Assembly (NCBI GenBank): GCA_964372275.1
Contig: CAYJRR010000072.1
Span: 1-24,259 of the forward strand
Reading direction: 5' to 3'
DNA: 24,259 nucleotides
DNA from: CAYJRR01 sp964372275 [NCBI: uncultured bacterium]
GTDB lineage: Bacteria > CAYJRR01
In this document: positions 5,478 through 13,414 of the stretch, in pieces
How positions within the stretch are numbered: position 1 is the first letter of the stretch
Layout: each line of letters begins with the position of its first letter
Made by a program: the position numbers and the translations under genes
The notes under the pieces: model-generated
Database searches by the model: none
The model's input: the letters and a program-made list of their open reading frames with translations, nothing else
What the model was told of the DNA's origin: nothing

Positions 5478-8237
5478 TTACGCCCCGGTCAGCTCGCGCA
5501 CGCGCGCCAGGTTCGCCGCCAGCTTGGCGCGCACCCCCTCGATCTCCTGCAGGCGCGCCCGGTCCTTCTCCACGACCTCGGCGGGCGCTCGCTTCACGTA
5601 GTCGGCGTTGCCGAGCTTGTGCGAGACGACGTGCTGATCCTTGGCGAGCTTCGCCAACTCCTTCTCCAGCCGCTGGGACTCCGCCGCCGGATCGACGAGC
5701 CCGGCGAGCGGAACGAACAGCTCCACCGGACCGACCACCGCCGCGGCCGCCCCTTTGGGCGCCTCGACCGCGGCGTCGCCGACGAGCGTCGCCGTCACGT
5801 CCGACAGCCCGGCGAGATCGACGAGACTCTCCCGCTCCCGCGACAGCAGCGCGTGCGCGTGGGCGTCGCGCGTGAGGTAAAGGAGCGGCATCTTCGCCCC
5901 TGGCTTGATTCCCATCTCCCCGCGGATGTTCCGCAGGGCGGTGATCGTCTCCTGGAGGATGCGGGCCTCGGCCTCCGCGTCTGCGTCGATGAGCGAACGA
6001 TCGGGCGTCGGAAAGGTCGCCACCACCACGCTCTCCGCCTCGCGGCGGATCGGAAGGCGCTGCCAGAGCTCCTCCGTGAGGAACGGCATGATCGGGTGCA
6101 GCAGGCGGAAGAGCCGGTCGAGGACGTGGAGCGCGGTGCGCCGGGTGGCATCGCGGCGGACGGCGTGGTGCTCGCGGTAGAGCACCGGTTTGATCATCTC
6201 CAGGTACCAATCGCAGAGCTCGTGCCACGCGAACTGGTAGAGGGCCGACGCGGCGTCGTTGAAGCGGTACTCCGCCAGCGACGTGCGGACCTCCTCGGTC
6301 ACCGCCTGCATCCGGGAGAGGATCCATCGGTCGGCGAGCGTCGTCCCGAGTGGCCCGTCGGAGACGTCGCCAACGTTCATCAGGAGGAAGCGCGTCGCGT
6401 TCCACAGCTTGTTGCAGAAGTTCCGATAACCTTCGATCCGCTCCTCCGACAGGCGGACGTCGCGCCCCTGCGCGGCGAAGGCGGTCAGCGTGAAGCGCAC
6501 CGCGTCGGTGCCGAACTTGTTCATCAGCACCAGCGGATCGAGCACGTTCCCCTTCGTCTTCGACATCTTCTCGCCCTTGGCGTCGCGCACCAGGGCGTGG
6601 ATGTAGACCTCGCGGAACGGGACCTCCCCCATGAAGTGCGTCCCGAACATCATCATCCGCGCCACCCAGAAGAAGATGATGTCGAAGGCGGTCACCAGCG
6701 TGCTGGTGGGGTAGAACCGCGCCAGCTCCTTCGTCCGCTCCGGCCATCCGAGCGTGGAGAAGGGCCAGGTCGCCGAGCTGAACCAGGTGTCGAGGACGTC
6801 GGGATCGCGGACGAGCGCCTCGCGGCCGGCGCCGCAGTCGGGACAGGCCGGCGGCTCCTCGAGCGCGACGATCGCCTTCGCCCCGGCGTGGATGCGCGGC
6901 GCGGCCGCCGGTCCGCCTTCGGCCGACGCCGGCGGCTGACGTACCGTCTCCGGGTTGCAGCGCGCGCAGTACCACGCCGGGATCTGGTGTCCCCACCAGA
7001 TCTGGCGTGACACGCACCAGTCACGGATGCTCTCCATCCAGTGGTAGTAGGTCGCCGTCCAGCTCTCCGGGACGAAGCGGGTGCGTCCGGACTTCACCGC
7101 CTCGATCGCGACCGCCGCCAGCGGCCTGGTGCGCACGAACCACTGCGGCGAGAGATGCGGCTCGACGACGGTGCGGCAGCGCTGGCAGTGGCCCACGCTC
7201 ATCGCGTGGTCCTCGACCTTCTCCAAGAGCTCCGCCGCCTCCAGGTCGGCGAGGACGCGCGCGCGCGCCTCGAACCGGTCGAGACCGCGGTACGGTCCGC
7301 CGTTCTCGTTCACCCGCGCCCGGTCGTCGAAGATCGCCACCCGCGGGAGCTTGTGACGGTTCCCGACCTCGAAGTCGTTGGGATCATGCGCCGGGGTGAT
7401 CTTCACCGCCCCCGATCCGAAGGCGCGGTCGACGTAGGGGTCGTCGATCAGCGGGATGACGCGATCGACGAGCGGCAGCCGCAACGAACGCTTCGCGCGG
7501 AGCGCCACTGCGTAACGCTCGTCGTCGGGATGCACCGCCACCGCGGTGTCGCCGAGCATCGTCTCGGGGCGCGTCGTCGCCACCGTCACGTGACCGGCGC
7601 CGTCGGCGTAGGGGTAGCGCAGATGGTAGAGCTTCCCGTTCGCCTCCTCGTGCTCGACCTCCAGGTCGGAGAGCGCCGTCTGGCAGCGGGGGCACCAGTG
7701 GATCAGCGCCATGTCGCGCTCGACCAGCCCCTCGCGATGGAGCGTGACGAACGCCTGGCGCACCGCCGCCGAGAGTCCCTCGTCCATCGTGAAGCGCTCG
7801 CGGGACCAGTCGCACGACGCCCCGAGGCGGCGGAGCTGCCGGGTGATCGCCCCGCCGCTCTCCGCCTTCCAACGCCAGACGCGCTCGACGAACGCGTCGC
7901 GGCCGAGGTCGTGGCGGGTCTTCTTCTCGGCGGCGAGTTGCCTCTCGACGACGTTCTGCGTGGCGATCCCGGCGTGGTCGGTCCCCGGCTGCCAGAGGAC
8001 GTCGTCCCCTTCCATCCGCCGCCAGCGGACGAGGATGTCCTGCAGCGTGTTGTTGAGGGCGTGACCGACGTGCAGGCTCCCGGTGACGTTCGGCGGCGGG
8101 ATCATCACGCAGAACGGCCGGCCGGCCGTCGGATCGACGCGCGGGCGGAAGTAGCCGGCCTGCTCCCAGCGCTCGTACCAGCGCGCTTCGCAGGAGGCCG
8201 GATCGTAGGTCTTCGGAAGCTCGTCGGCGGGGTTCAC
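5478..8237 (-). CDS. valS: Valyl-tRNA synthetase
   Basis: The 919-residue class Ia synthetase charges tRNA-Val and edits mischarged threonine. The N-terminus carries PPPNVTGSLHVGHAL with the HVGH signature at 56-59, then GTDHAGIATQ. The CP1 editing insert follows, with TTRPETMLGDTAVAVHP. The second signature, KMSKTKGN, is at 557-564, followed by the anticodon-binding domain and the C-terminal coiled coil (about residues 850-915, ending ARVRELTGA) that is diagnostic of ValRS rather than IleRS or LeuRS. The start is a GTG 10 bases downstream of the stop of the receiver-domain gene, so the two are likely in one transcript. No T-box-like leader is visible. Confidence 0.96.
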   Translation of the reverse strand: MNPADELPKTYDPASCEARWYERWEQAGYFRPRVDPTAGRPFCVMIPPPNVTGSLHVGHALNNTLQDILVRWRRMEGDDVLWQPGTDHAGIATQNVVERQLAAEKKTRHDLGRDAFVERVWRWKAESGGAITRQLRRLGASCDWSRERFTMDEGLSAAVRQAFVTLHREGLVERDMALIHWCPRCQTALSDLEVEHEEANGKLYHLRYPYADGAGHVTVATTRPETMLGDTAVAVHPDDERYAVALRAKRSLRLPLVDRVIPLIDDPYVDRAFGSGAVKITPAHDPNDFEVGNRHKLPRVAIFDDRARVNENGGPYRGLDRFEARARVLADLEAAELLEKVEDHAMSVGHCQRCRTVVEPHLSPQWFVRTRPLAAVAIEAVKSGRTRFVPESWTATYYHWMESIRDWCVSRQIWWGHQIPAWYCARCNPETVRQPPASAEGGPAAAPRIHAGAKAIVALEEPPACPDCGAGREALVRDPDVLDTWFSSATWPFSTLGWPERTKELARFYPTSTLVTAFDIIFFWVARMMMFGTHFMGEVPFREVYIHALVRDAKGEKMSKTKGNVLDPLVLMNKFGTDAVRFTLTAFAAQGRDVRLSEERIEGYRNFCNKLWNATRFLLMNVGDVSDGPLGTTLADRWILSRMQAVTEEVRTSLAEYRFNDAASALYQFAWHELCDWYLEMIKPVLYREHHAVRRDATRRTALHVLDRLFRLLHPIMPFLTEELWQRLPIRREAESVVVATFPTPDRSLIDADAEAEARILQETITALRNIRGEMGIKPGAKMPLLYLTRDAHAHALLSRERESLVDLAGLSDVTATLVGDAAVEAPKGAAAAVVGPVELFVPLAGLVDPAAESQRLEKELAKLAKDQHVVSHKLGNADYVKRAPAEVVEKDRARLQEIEGVRAKLAANLARVRELTGA

Positions 8238-8247
8238 GGGGAGCGGA

Positions 8248-9654
8248 CTACGTGGGTCGCGTGAGACGCTTGATCTCGTCCTTGATCAGGTCCTCGGCGA
8301 GATCGGGGACCACCTCCCAGGCGACCTTCTCCAGGATCGGAGGAAGGAGGCGCGCGGCGATCTCGCGGACGATGGCGTCGACGCGCTCCGGGGGGATCTC
8401 GGCCAGCGACGTCGGCGGGGCGGCCGCCGGCGCGGAGGTCGCGCGCGTCGCCACCGCGGGGGCCGACGCTGCCTCGGACGACGCGGAGGCGGTCGACGGC
8501 GCCACTGGCGACGGTGCGGGCGCGGTCGGCGCGAGGCGGACCGGCGCCGGCATCGCGGCCGCCGGAGGCGTCGTCGGTCTGTTCGGCGCCGGTGACGCGG
8601 TCGCCGGAGGCGCTGCGGGCCCGGCCGCCGGCGCCTGCGTAGGCGCCGAAGCGGCTGCGCGGGGCATCGTCCCGGAACCCGGTGTCGAAACGGTGGGTCG
8701 CATCGAAGCGGGGGCCGCTGCCGCCGGTCGCATCGCGCCTGGAACCGGTGGAGGCGCCGCCGGGCGCGTAAGCCCCGGCAACACCGCGCCCGCCGGCGAA
8801 ACACCGGAAATCGCCGACGGAGGCGGCGCGGCGGGACGCGTGGGCACCGCACCGGCCGCAAGCCCCGGCGTGGAGGCCACACCCCGGACGCCCGGCGGAG
8901 GCGCGCTCGGTCGCGCGGCCGTCCGCGGAACCGTCGCCGTCTGGACCGGTGCCGGGGGCGCCGGCGTTACGACCGGCGCCGCTCTTGGACGAACAGCACC
9001 CGGGGGCAAAGCGCTCGGCCACTCGACCTCCAGCCCCGGCGGCGCCGATCCGATCGGTAGCTCGGTGCTCCACAGATCGAGGTCCCCCGACGCCGCAGGG
9101 GTCGTCGCGAAGCCGGCAAACTCGGACGGATCGAACGCCATCGGGCCCGCGGCCGGCGTCGGGCCCGCGGCCGGCGTGGGGCCTGCGGCCGGCGTGGGTG
9201 CGGCGACGGGCGGGGCCGCGGCGGCGACCGGGGTCGACCAAGAGGGCGCGCTCGAGCCGGACGCCACCGCCGTCGGCCGCGCGCCCCCCAATGCGCCGCG
9301 CACCCGGTCGATCAGCGCCTGGCTTTCGAACGGTTTCGGCAAGAAGCCGTCGGCCCGGGAGACCGCCAACCGCGCCGGATCGGGATGCCCTTCGAGCTGT
9401 CCGGCGAGCAGGATCACCGGGATCGACGCGGTCGCCGGGTCGGACTTCAGCGTCTGGGCAAGCTGGTATCCATCGAGCTTGGGCATCGACGCGTCGGCCA
9501 GGACGACGTCGGGGGCGATCCGACGCGCCGCCTCGACCGCCGCCTCGCCGTCGGAAACCGCCGTGATCTCCAACCCCTCCCCCGCCAGCGTGATCGTCAC
9601 GACCTTCTGGATCGTGACGCTGTCATCGGCGAGGAGCAGTCTCTTCGGCATCAT
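8248..9654 (-). CDS. Receiver-domain protein with long Pro/Ala-rich linker and conserved C-terminal helix
   Basis: The protein has 468 residues. Residues 4-120 are a CheY-like receiver with the acidic pair D10/D11, phosphoacceptor D54 (LADASMP) and K107 (LPKPF). The switch Thr/Ser expected at position 84 is Ala (ILLAG). Residues 125-415 form a low-complexity linker of Ala, Pro, Thr and Ser. About 50 residues at the C-terminus form a distinct amphipathic block (PPERVDAIVREIAARLL, then EKVAWEVVPDLAEDLI), of the kind found at the end of such proteins in deltaproteobacteria and Acidobacteriota. There is no DNA-binding or enzymatic output domain, so it is likely a protein-interaction or localisation factor; RomR of Myxococcus has a comparable layout, but homology is not shown. 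The start codon overlaps the stop of the upstream deacetylase gene (ATGA); a second ATG follows immediately. Confidence 0.8.
   Translation of the reverse strand: MMPKRLLLADDSVTIQKVVTITLAGEGLEITAVSDGEAAVEAARRIAPDVVLADASMPKLDGYQLAQTLKSDPATASIPVILLAGQLEGHPDPARLAVSRADGFLPKPFESQALIDRVRGALGGARPTAVASGSSAPSWSTPVAAAAPPVAAPTPAAGPTPAAGPTPAAGPMAFDPSEFAGFATTPAASGDLDLWSTELPIGSAPPGLEVEWPSALPPGAVRPRAAPVVTPAPPAPVQTATVPRTAARPSAPPPGVRGVASTPGLAAGAVPTRPAAPPPSAISGVSPAGAVLPGLTRPAAPPPVPGAMRPAAAAPASMRPTVSTPGSGTMPRAAASAPTQAPAAGPAAPPATASPAPNRPTTPPAAAMPAPVRLAPTAPAPSPVAPSTASASSEAASAPAVATRATSAPAAAPPTSLAEIPPERVDAIVREIAARLLPPILEKVAWEVVPDLAEDLIKDEIKRLTRPT
9143..9196. repeat. Three tandem 18-base repeats within the receiver-protein linker
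   Basis: Units at 9143-9160, 9161-9178 and 9179-9196 differ at only one or two positions and encode the linker repeat PTPAAG three times. They show recent slippage or expansion in the disordered linker. Confidence 0.85.
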
Positions 9655-10868
9655 TCGCCCCGATGGGCCGGTGTAGCAGGGGGGGATTCGGGTGTCAACG
9701 AACCGGCCTCCGTTGCAGCAGCCGCGCGAACGAGCGAAGACAACGGCACCAGCTCCAACCCCTCGCTCCGGAAGCGGGGCACCGCCCCCGCGAGCGCGCG
9801 GATCGTCTCGTCGAACGGGTGTCCGATCGCGATCGCCTGCCCGCGCGCGCGCGCGCGTTCCTTGAGCCGCTCGATCTCCCGATGAATCGCCGACGGTTCG
9901 ACCGAGCGGTCGAGAAAGACGTCGCGCTCGGCCGCCGGCACGCCGACCGAAACGGCCGTCCGGTAGGCGACGGTGCGCGGGGTCGTCCGGCTGTCGAGGA
10001 AGTAGATCCCGAGCCGGCGCGCCTCCTCCATCACCACGCGCATCGGCTCCTCGCGGGTCGTGAGGAGGCTTCCCATGTGGTTGTTCATGCCGCGCGCGTG
10101 CGGCACCGACCGGACCGCCTCCGCCACCCGGGCGCGCAGCGCGATCGGCTCCATCCCTTCGAGAAGCATCCCCCGCGTCGAGAAGCCCGGCGGAGTTCCG
10201 AGCGGCTCCATCGGAAGGTGGACGATCACCTCCGCGCCTTGGCCGTGGAGCGCCTCCGCCACCTCGCCGGCGCGCGGCGCGTCGGGCATCACCGCGAAGG
10301 TGAAACGGTCGCTGATCCGCATCAGGCGGTCGACCGGCTCGCGTCCGTGACCGACGTCGTCGATGACGATCGCCACGCGCGCCCGGGGAGCTGGCGCGTC
10401 CACGAGCGGCCGCCGCCGCATCGGGAACAGCTCGAGCGACACCACCTCGGTCGCGCCGACCGAGATCGAGACCCGCCGTCCGGCCGACGCGGGGCCCGCC
10501 GCCGGCAGGGAGGCGAAGCGGCAACCGGGGATCGCTTCGAGCCGCTTCGCGAGGGTCGCCTCGAAGGCGTCGATCGGCGCCGACAGGTCGACCCCCATCG
10601 CGGTGAATCGCCCGCCCCCCGGACGCTCGGAGGTCGACTCGTAGCGGATGTCGCCGCCGGTCACCCCCTCGTCGAACAACGCCTCGGCGACGGCGTCACG
10701 CGCGGCGTCGGCGGCGGGCCCGGGGCCGGCGGACGGAATCACACCCTCGTGCGCGAGGCCGCCGACGATCGGCGGATCGGACGCGGCGCCGCAAAACGCG
10801 GCGACCACGGCCCAGGTCAGGAGCCCCAGCAGGACGAGGAGCGCAAGCGCCGATCGCGGACGGATCAC
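9651..10868 (-). CDS. YibQ-type divergent polysaccharide deacetylase family protein
   Basis: A signal-anchor lies at residues 8-26. A less conserved region of about 120 residues is followed by the DUF610/YibQ deacetylase-like fold: IDDVG (169-173), HLPMEP (217-222), NNHMGS (262-267), LDSRTT (291-296) and IGHP (349-352). These correspond to the metal and catalytic loops of the NodB-like barrel. The family is predicted periplasmic; its substrate is not established. In proteobacteria yibQ lies next to envC and an S41 protease. Here the S41 gene is directly upstream (58-base gap), while the envC homologue lies on the other strand 7.5 kb away. The start is GTG at 10868 without a Shine-Dalgarno, preceded by TAGCCT 9 bases upstream. 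The 3' end overlaps the receiver gene by 4 bases. Confidence 0.88.
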   Translation of the reverse strand: MIRPRSALALLVLLGLLTWAVVAAFCGAASDPPIVGGLAHEGVIPSAGPGPAADAARDAVAEALFDEGVTGGDIRYESTSERPGGGRFTAMGVDLSAPIDAFEATLAKRLEAIPGCRFASLPAAGPASAGRRVSISVGATEVVSLELFPMRRRPLVDAPAPRARVAIVIDDVGHGREPVDRLMRISDRFTFAVMPDAPRAGEVAEALHGQGAEVIVHLPMEPLGTPPGFSTRGMLLEGMEPIALRARVAEAVRSVPHARGMNNHMGSLLTTREEPMRVVMEEARRLGIYFLDSRTTPRTVAYRTAVSVGVPAAERDVFLDRSVEPSAIHREIERLKERARARGQAIAIGHPFDETIRALAGAVPRFRSEGLELVPLSSLVRAAAATEAGSLTPESPPATPAHRGE

Positions 10869-10926
10869 GGGAGCCCAAGGCTACTCCATTCGCGGAAGGT
10901 CGGTCCTTCGGGCGGACGTCGGCGCG

Positions 10927-12276
10927 CTACTTCGCCGGCGCGGTCTTGGCAACGTCGGTCGCCTTCGGTCCCTTCTGGAAGATCGTCCAGGAGACCAACG
11001 TGTCGTGCGCGCGGCGGAGCTGGTAGTCGGCCGCGAGCAGCTCGTCGACTTCGCGTCGCGCGGCTTCCTTGAGCGGATCCTTCTCCGCCGGGACGTTCTT
11101 CAGGACCCCTTTCAGGTCGGCTTCGCGCAGCGGGCGCTTCGCCCCGCTCGTCTCGCCGGCGGCCAGGCTCGGATCGCGGTCGGGCACGAGGACGTCCGGC
11201 GTGATCCCCAACCCCTGGATCGAGCGCCCCGACGGCGTGTAGTACTTGGCGATCGTCAGCTTCAGGCCCGAGCCGTCGTCGAGCTCGATCACCGTCTGCA
11301 CGCTCCCTTTGCCGAACGTCTGCGTCCCCAGGACGACCGCCCGGCCGTGGTCCTGCAGCGCTCCGGCGACGATCTCCGAGGCGGAGGCCGACCCGCCGTT
11401 CACCAGGACGACGACGGGGAACCGGTCGAACGTCCCGCGCCGGTGGGCGAACTCCTCCTCGCGGCGGTTCGGATCGCGCCCGGCGGTGGAGACGATCACC
11501 CCTTCGGTCACGAACTCGTCGGCGACGCGAACCGCCTGGTCGAGCAATCCGCCCGGATTCCCGCGCAGGTCGAGGATCAGGCCGGCGAGCGGCGCCTTGT
11601 TCTCCTTCTCCAGGTTGGACAGACCCTTCTGCAGGTCGTCGCTGGTCCGTTCCTGGAACGAGGCGATCTTCACGTAGCCGATCCCGTTCCCGAGCCGCCG
11701 CGACGTCACGCTGCGCACGGTGATGTCGGCGCGGACCAGCGGAAAGTCCTTCGGCGCGTCCCATCCCTCGCGCAGGACGGAGAGGACGACCGTCGTCCCC
11801 TTCTCCCCTTTGATCTTCCGCACCGCGCCGCGCGAATCGCCCGGCTGCACCGCCTCGCCGTCGATCCCCTTGATCACATCGCCGACCTGGATCCCGGCCT
11901 TGGCCGCCGGGGTCCCGTCGAGCACGCCGGAGACGCGCAGGCGGTCGTCGTGGGTGTCGAGTTCGATCCCGACGCCGCCGAACCGCCCGCTGGTGTCCTC
12001 CTTCATGTCGCGGTACTCCTCCGGCGGCATGAAGACGGTGTGCGGATCGAGCGTGGCGAGCATCCCCTTGATCGCGCCGTAGACCAGCTGCTTGTCGTCG
12101 ACCGGCTCGACGTAGTTGGTCTGCACGTAGTGCAGGACCCGATTGAAGATTTCGAGCTTCTCGTAGGTGGAGTCGAGCCCGCGCGCGGTCCGGCCGGCGA
12201 GCGATACGCCGGTGACGAGACCGACCAGGACGACCGGGACGACGAGACGGGGCTGCCTGCGCGCCGGGGGGCTCAT
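10927..12276 (-). CDS. S41-family C-terminal processing protease (CtpA/CtpB type)
   Basis: The 449-residue protein has an N-terminal membrane anchor (residues 9-27), then the region opening VLHYVQTNYVEPVDD, a PDZ domain (about 100-175, with GIQVGDVIKGIDG), and the protease core. The Ser-Lys-Gln catalytic set by alignment with CtpB is S298 (in GGSASASEI), K323 and Q327 (in FGKGSVQ). LDLRGNPGG lies at 236-244 and YYTPSGRSIQGLGITPD at 345-361. Such proteases trim periplasmic proteins, including cell-wall hydrolases. The open frame extends upstream but overlaps the rhomboid gene; the ATG at 12276 fits the membrane anchor and lies 8 bases after a TACAAT hexamer, with no Shine-Dalgarno. It is the first gene of the long minus-strand run. 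Confidence 0.93.
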   Translation of the reverse strand: MSPPARRQPRLVVPVVLVGLVTGVSLAGRTARGLDSTYEKLEIFNRVLHYVQTNYVEPVDDKQLVYGAIKGMLATLDPHTVFMPPEEYRDMKEDTSGRFGGVGIELDTHDDRLRVSGVLDGTPAAKAGIQVGDVIKGIDGEAVQPGDSRGAVRKIKGEKGTTVVLSVLREGWDAPKDFPLVRADITVRSVTSRRLGNGIGYVKIASFQERTSDDLQKGLSNLEKENKAPLAGLILDLRGNPGGLLDQAVRVADEFVTEGVIVSTAGRDPNRREEEFAHRRGTFDRFPVVVLVNGGSASASEIVAGALQDHGRAVVLGTQTFGKGSVQTVIELDDGSGLKLTIAKYYTPSGRSIQGLGITPDVLVPDRDPSLAAGETSGAKRPLREADLKGVLKNVPAEKDPLKEAARREVDELLAADYQLRRAHDTLVSWTIFQKGPKATDVAKTAPAK

Positions 12277-12301
12277 CGAACGATATTGTAGCATTCGGCC
12301 C
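12277..12301. promoter_or_regulatory. Ultra-short divergent promoter between ctp and rhomboid genes
   Basis: The two divergent start codons are only 25 bases apart. The minus strand carries TACAAT (12290-12285), 8 bases before the ctp ATG. The plus strand carries TAGCAT (12289-12294), 7 bases before the rhomboid GTG. The two hexamers overlap by two bases. Any -35 elements would lie inside the opposite gene and no strong ones are seen. Both transcripts would be leaderless. Confidence 0.5.
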
Positions 12302-13402
12302 GTGCCACGAAACGCGCCGCCGGGAAACGTCGTCCCGTTCCGGCAGAGGCGCGTCCCCTCGTCGTTCGGTCCGCCGCGCGGGCTGCCTCCGTGGCTGTGG
12401 CGGACGGTCGTCGGGTGGTTGGTGGTCGCGAACGTCGCCGTCTGGCTGGCGACGGTGATCGCATCGCGCGGCGCCGGGATCCTGAGCAACGTCCCCTCGG
12501 CCACGACGATCCGATTCGGCTCGCTCGTGCCGCCGCTGGTCCTCGACGAGCCCTGGCGGCTGATCACGAGCACCTTCCTCCACGGGAACCTGCTCCACGT
12601 GGCGATGAACCTGTTCGGGCTGCACTGGCTCGGGACCCGCCTCGAAGGGGCGTTCGGGCGTGCGCGGTTCCTCCTCCTCTACCTGGGTGCGGGAGCGGCG
12701 GGGGCGGTCGTCTCGGCGGCGTGGCACGCACTGGTGGGGGGTTCCTCGGTCGGAGCGTCGGGGGCGGTCCTCGGCCTGCTCGGGGCGTTGGTCTCCCTCA
12801 CCGCGGCCGCCACCGGATGGCGGTCGCCGACCACCGTCACCTGGCGCAACACGGCGATCGGGATCGTCGCCGTGGGGCTGCTCGCCGGGGCGGTCCACTC
12901 CGGCCCCGCGATCGACAACGCGGGTCACCTCGGCGGCCTGATCGGCGGATTCGCGCTCGCGCGCCTGTTCGCCGGCCGTCCCGCCTGGCGCGGAACGCTC
13001 GAACGGGCGGTGCTCGCCGGCGGCGGTCTGCTCGTCGCCGGCTGCTTCCTGCTCGCGCTCACGCGCGGCGCGAGCCTGCAGGAGGCGGTGGCGGCGAGCA
13101 TTCCGGAGTCGGTCACCGCGGCGCAACGGGCGCTCGTGGAGGAGGATTGGCCGGCAGCGGAGGCGGCGCTGGCGGAGGCGATCCGGCGGAACCCGAATCC
13201 GACGCTGCGCCTCCTCCGGGCGCAGGCCCTCGACCGCCTCGAGCGGCGCGACGAGGCCCGCGAGGAGCTTCTCGCCGCCGCGCGCGTGGCCGACGACCCG
13301 GCACTGCTCGAGGCCTTGGCCGTCGAGCTCGAGGCGCACCAGGAGGCGGAGGCGGCCCGCAAGGCGTCGATCCAGGCGCGACTCCGCCGCGGCTTCCGGT
13401 AG
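12302..13402 (+). CDS. Rhomboid-family intramembrane serine protease with C-terminal TPR-like region
   Basis: The 366-residue protein has an Arg/Pro-rich cytosolic N-terminus, then about six membrane helices (residues 32-250). Rhomboid motifs are HGNLLHVAMN (94-103), the WLGTRLEGAFGRARFL segment of loop 1, the catalytic serine S153 in GASGA, and the catalytic histidine H209 in AGHLGG. These enzymes cut substrates within the membrane. After residue 270 a soluble alpha-helical region contains a TPR-like pair (ALVEEDWPAAEAALAEAI and LRAQALDRLERRDEAREELL), perhaps for substrate or partner binding. I chose the GTG at 12302 because it follows a -10 hexamer and avoids overlap with ctp; no Shine-Dalgarno is present. 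Confidence 0.88.
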   Translation: MPRNAPPGNVVPFRQRRVPSSFGPPRGLPPWLWRTVVGWLVVANVAVWLATVIASRGAGILSNVPSATTIRFGSLVPPLVLDEPWRLITSTFLHGNLLHVAMNLFGLHWLGTRLEGAFGRARFLLLYLGAGAAGAVVSAAWHALVGGSSVGASGAVLGLLGALVSLTAAATGWRSPTTVTWRNTAIGIVAVGLLAGAVHSGPAIDNAGHLGGLIGGFALARLFAGRPAWRGTLERAVLAGGGLLVAGCFLLALTRGASLQEAVAASIPESVTAAQRALVEEDWPAAEAALAEAIRRNPNPTLRLLRAQALDRLERRDEAREELLAAARVADDPALLEALAVELEAHQEAEAARKASIQARLRRGFR

Positions 13403-13414
13403 AATCGACGCCCC
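13400..13414 (+). promoter_or_regulatory. -10-like hexamer immediately before terC
   Basis: TAGAAT (13400-13405) begins on the rhomboid stop codon and lies 9 bases before the terC ATG. No Shine-Dalgarno separates them and no -35 is apparent. It may give a leaderless terC transcript in addition to read-through from the rhomboid gene. Confidence 0.3.

Noticed and set aside
5329-7017. Minus-strand 562-codon open frame across valS and nadC
   Set aside because: It is an out-of-frame shadow of valS, with no domain and Arg/Gly-rich composition; the tRNA synthetase signatures lie in the other frame.
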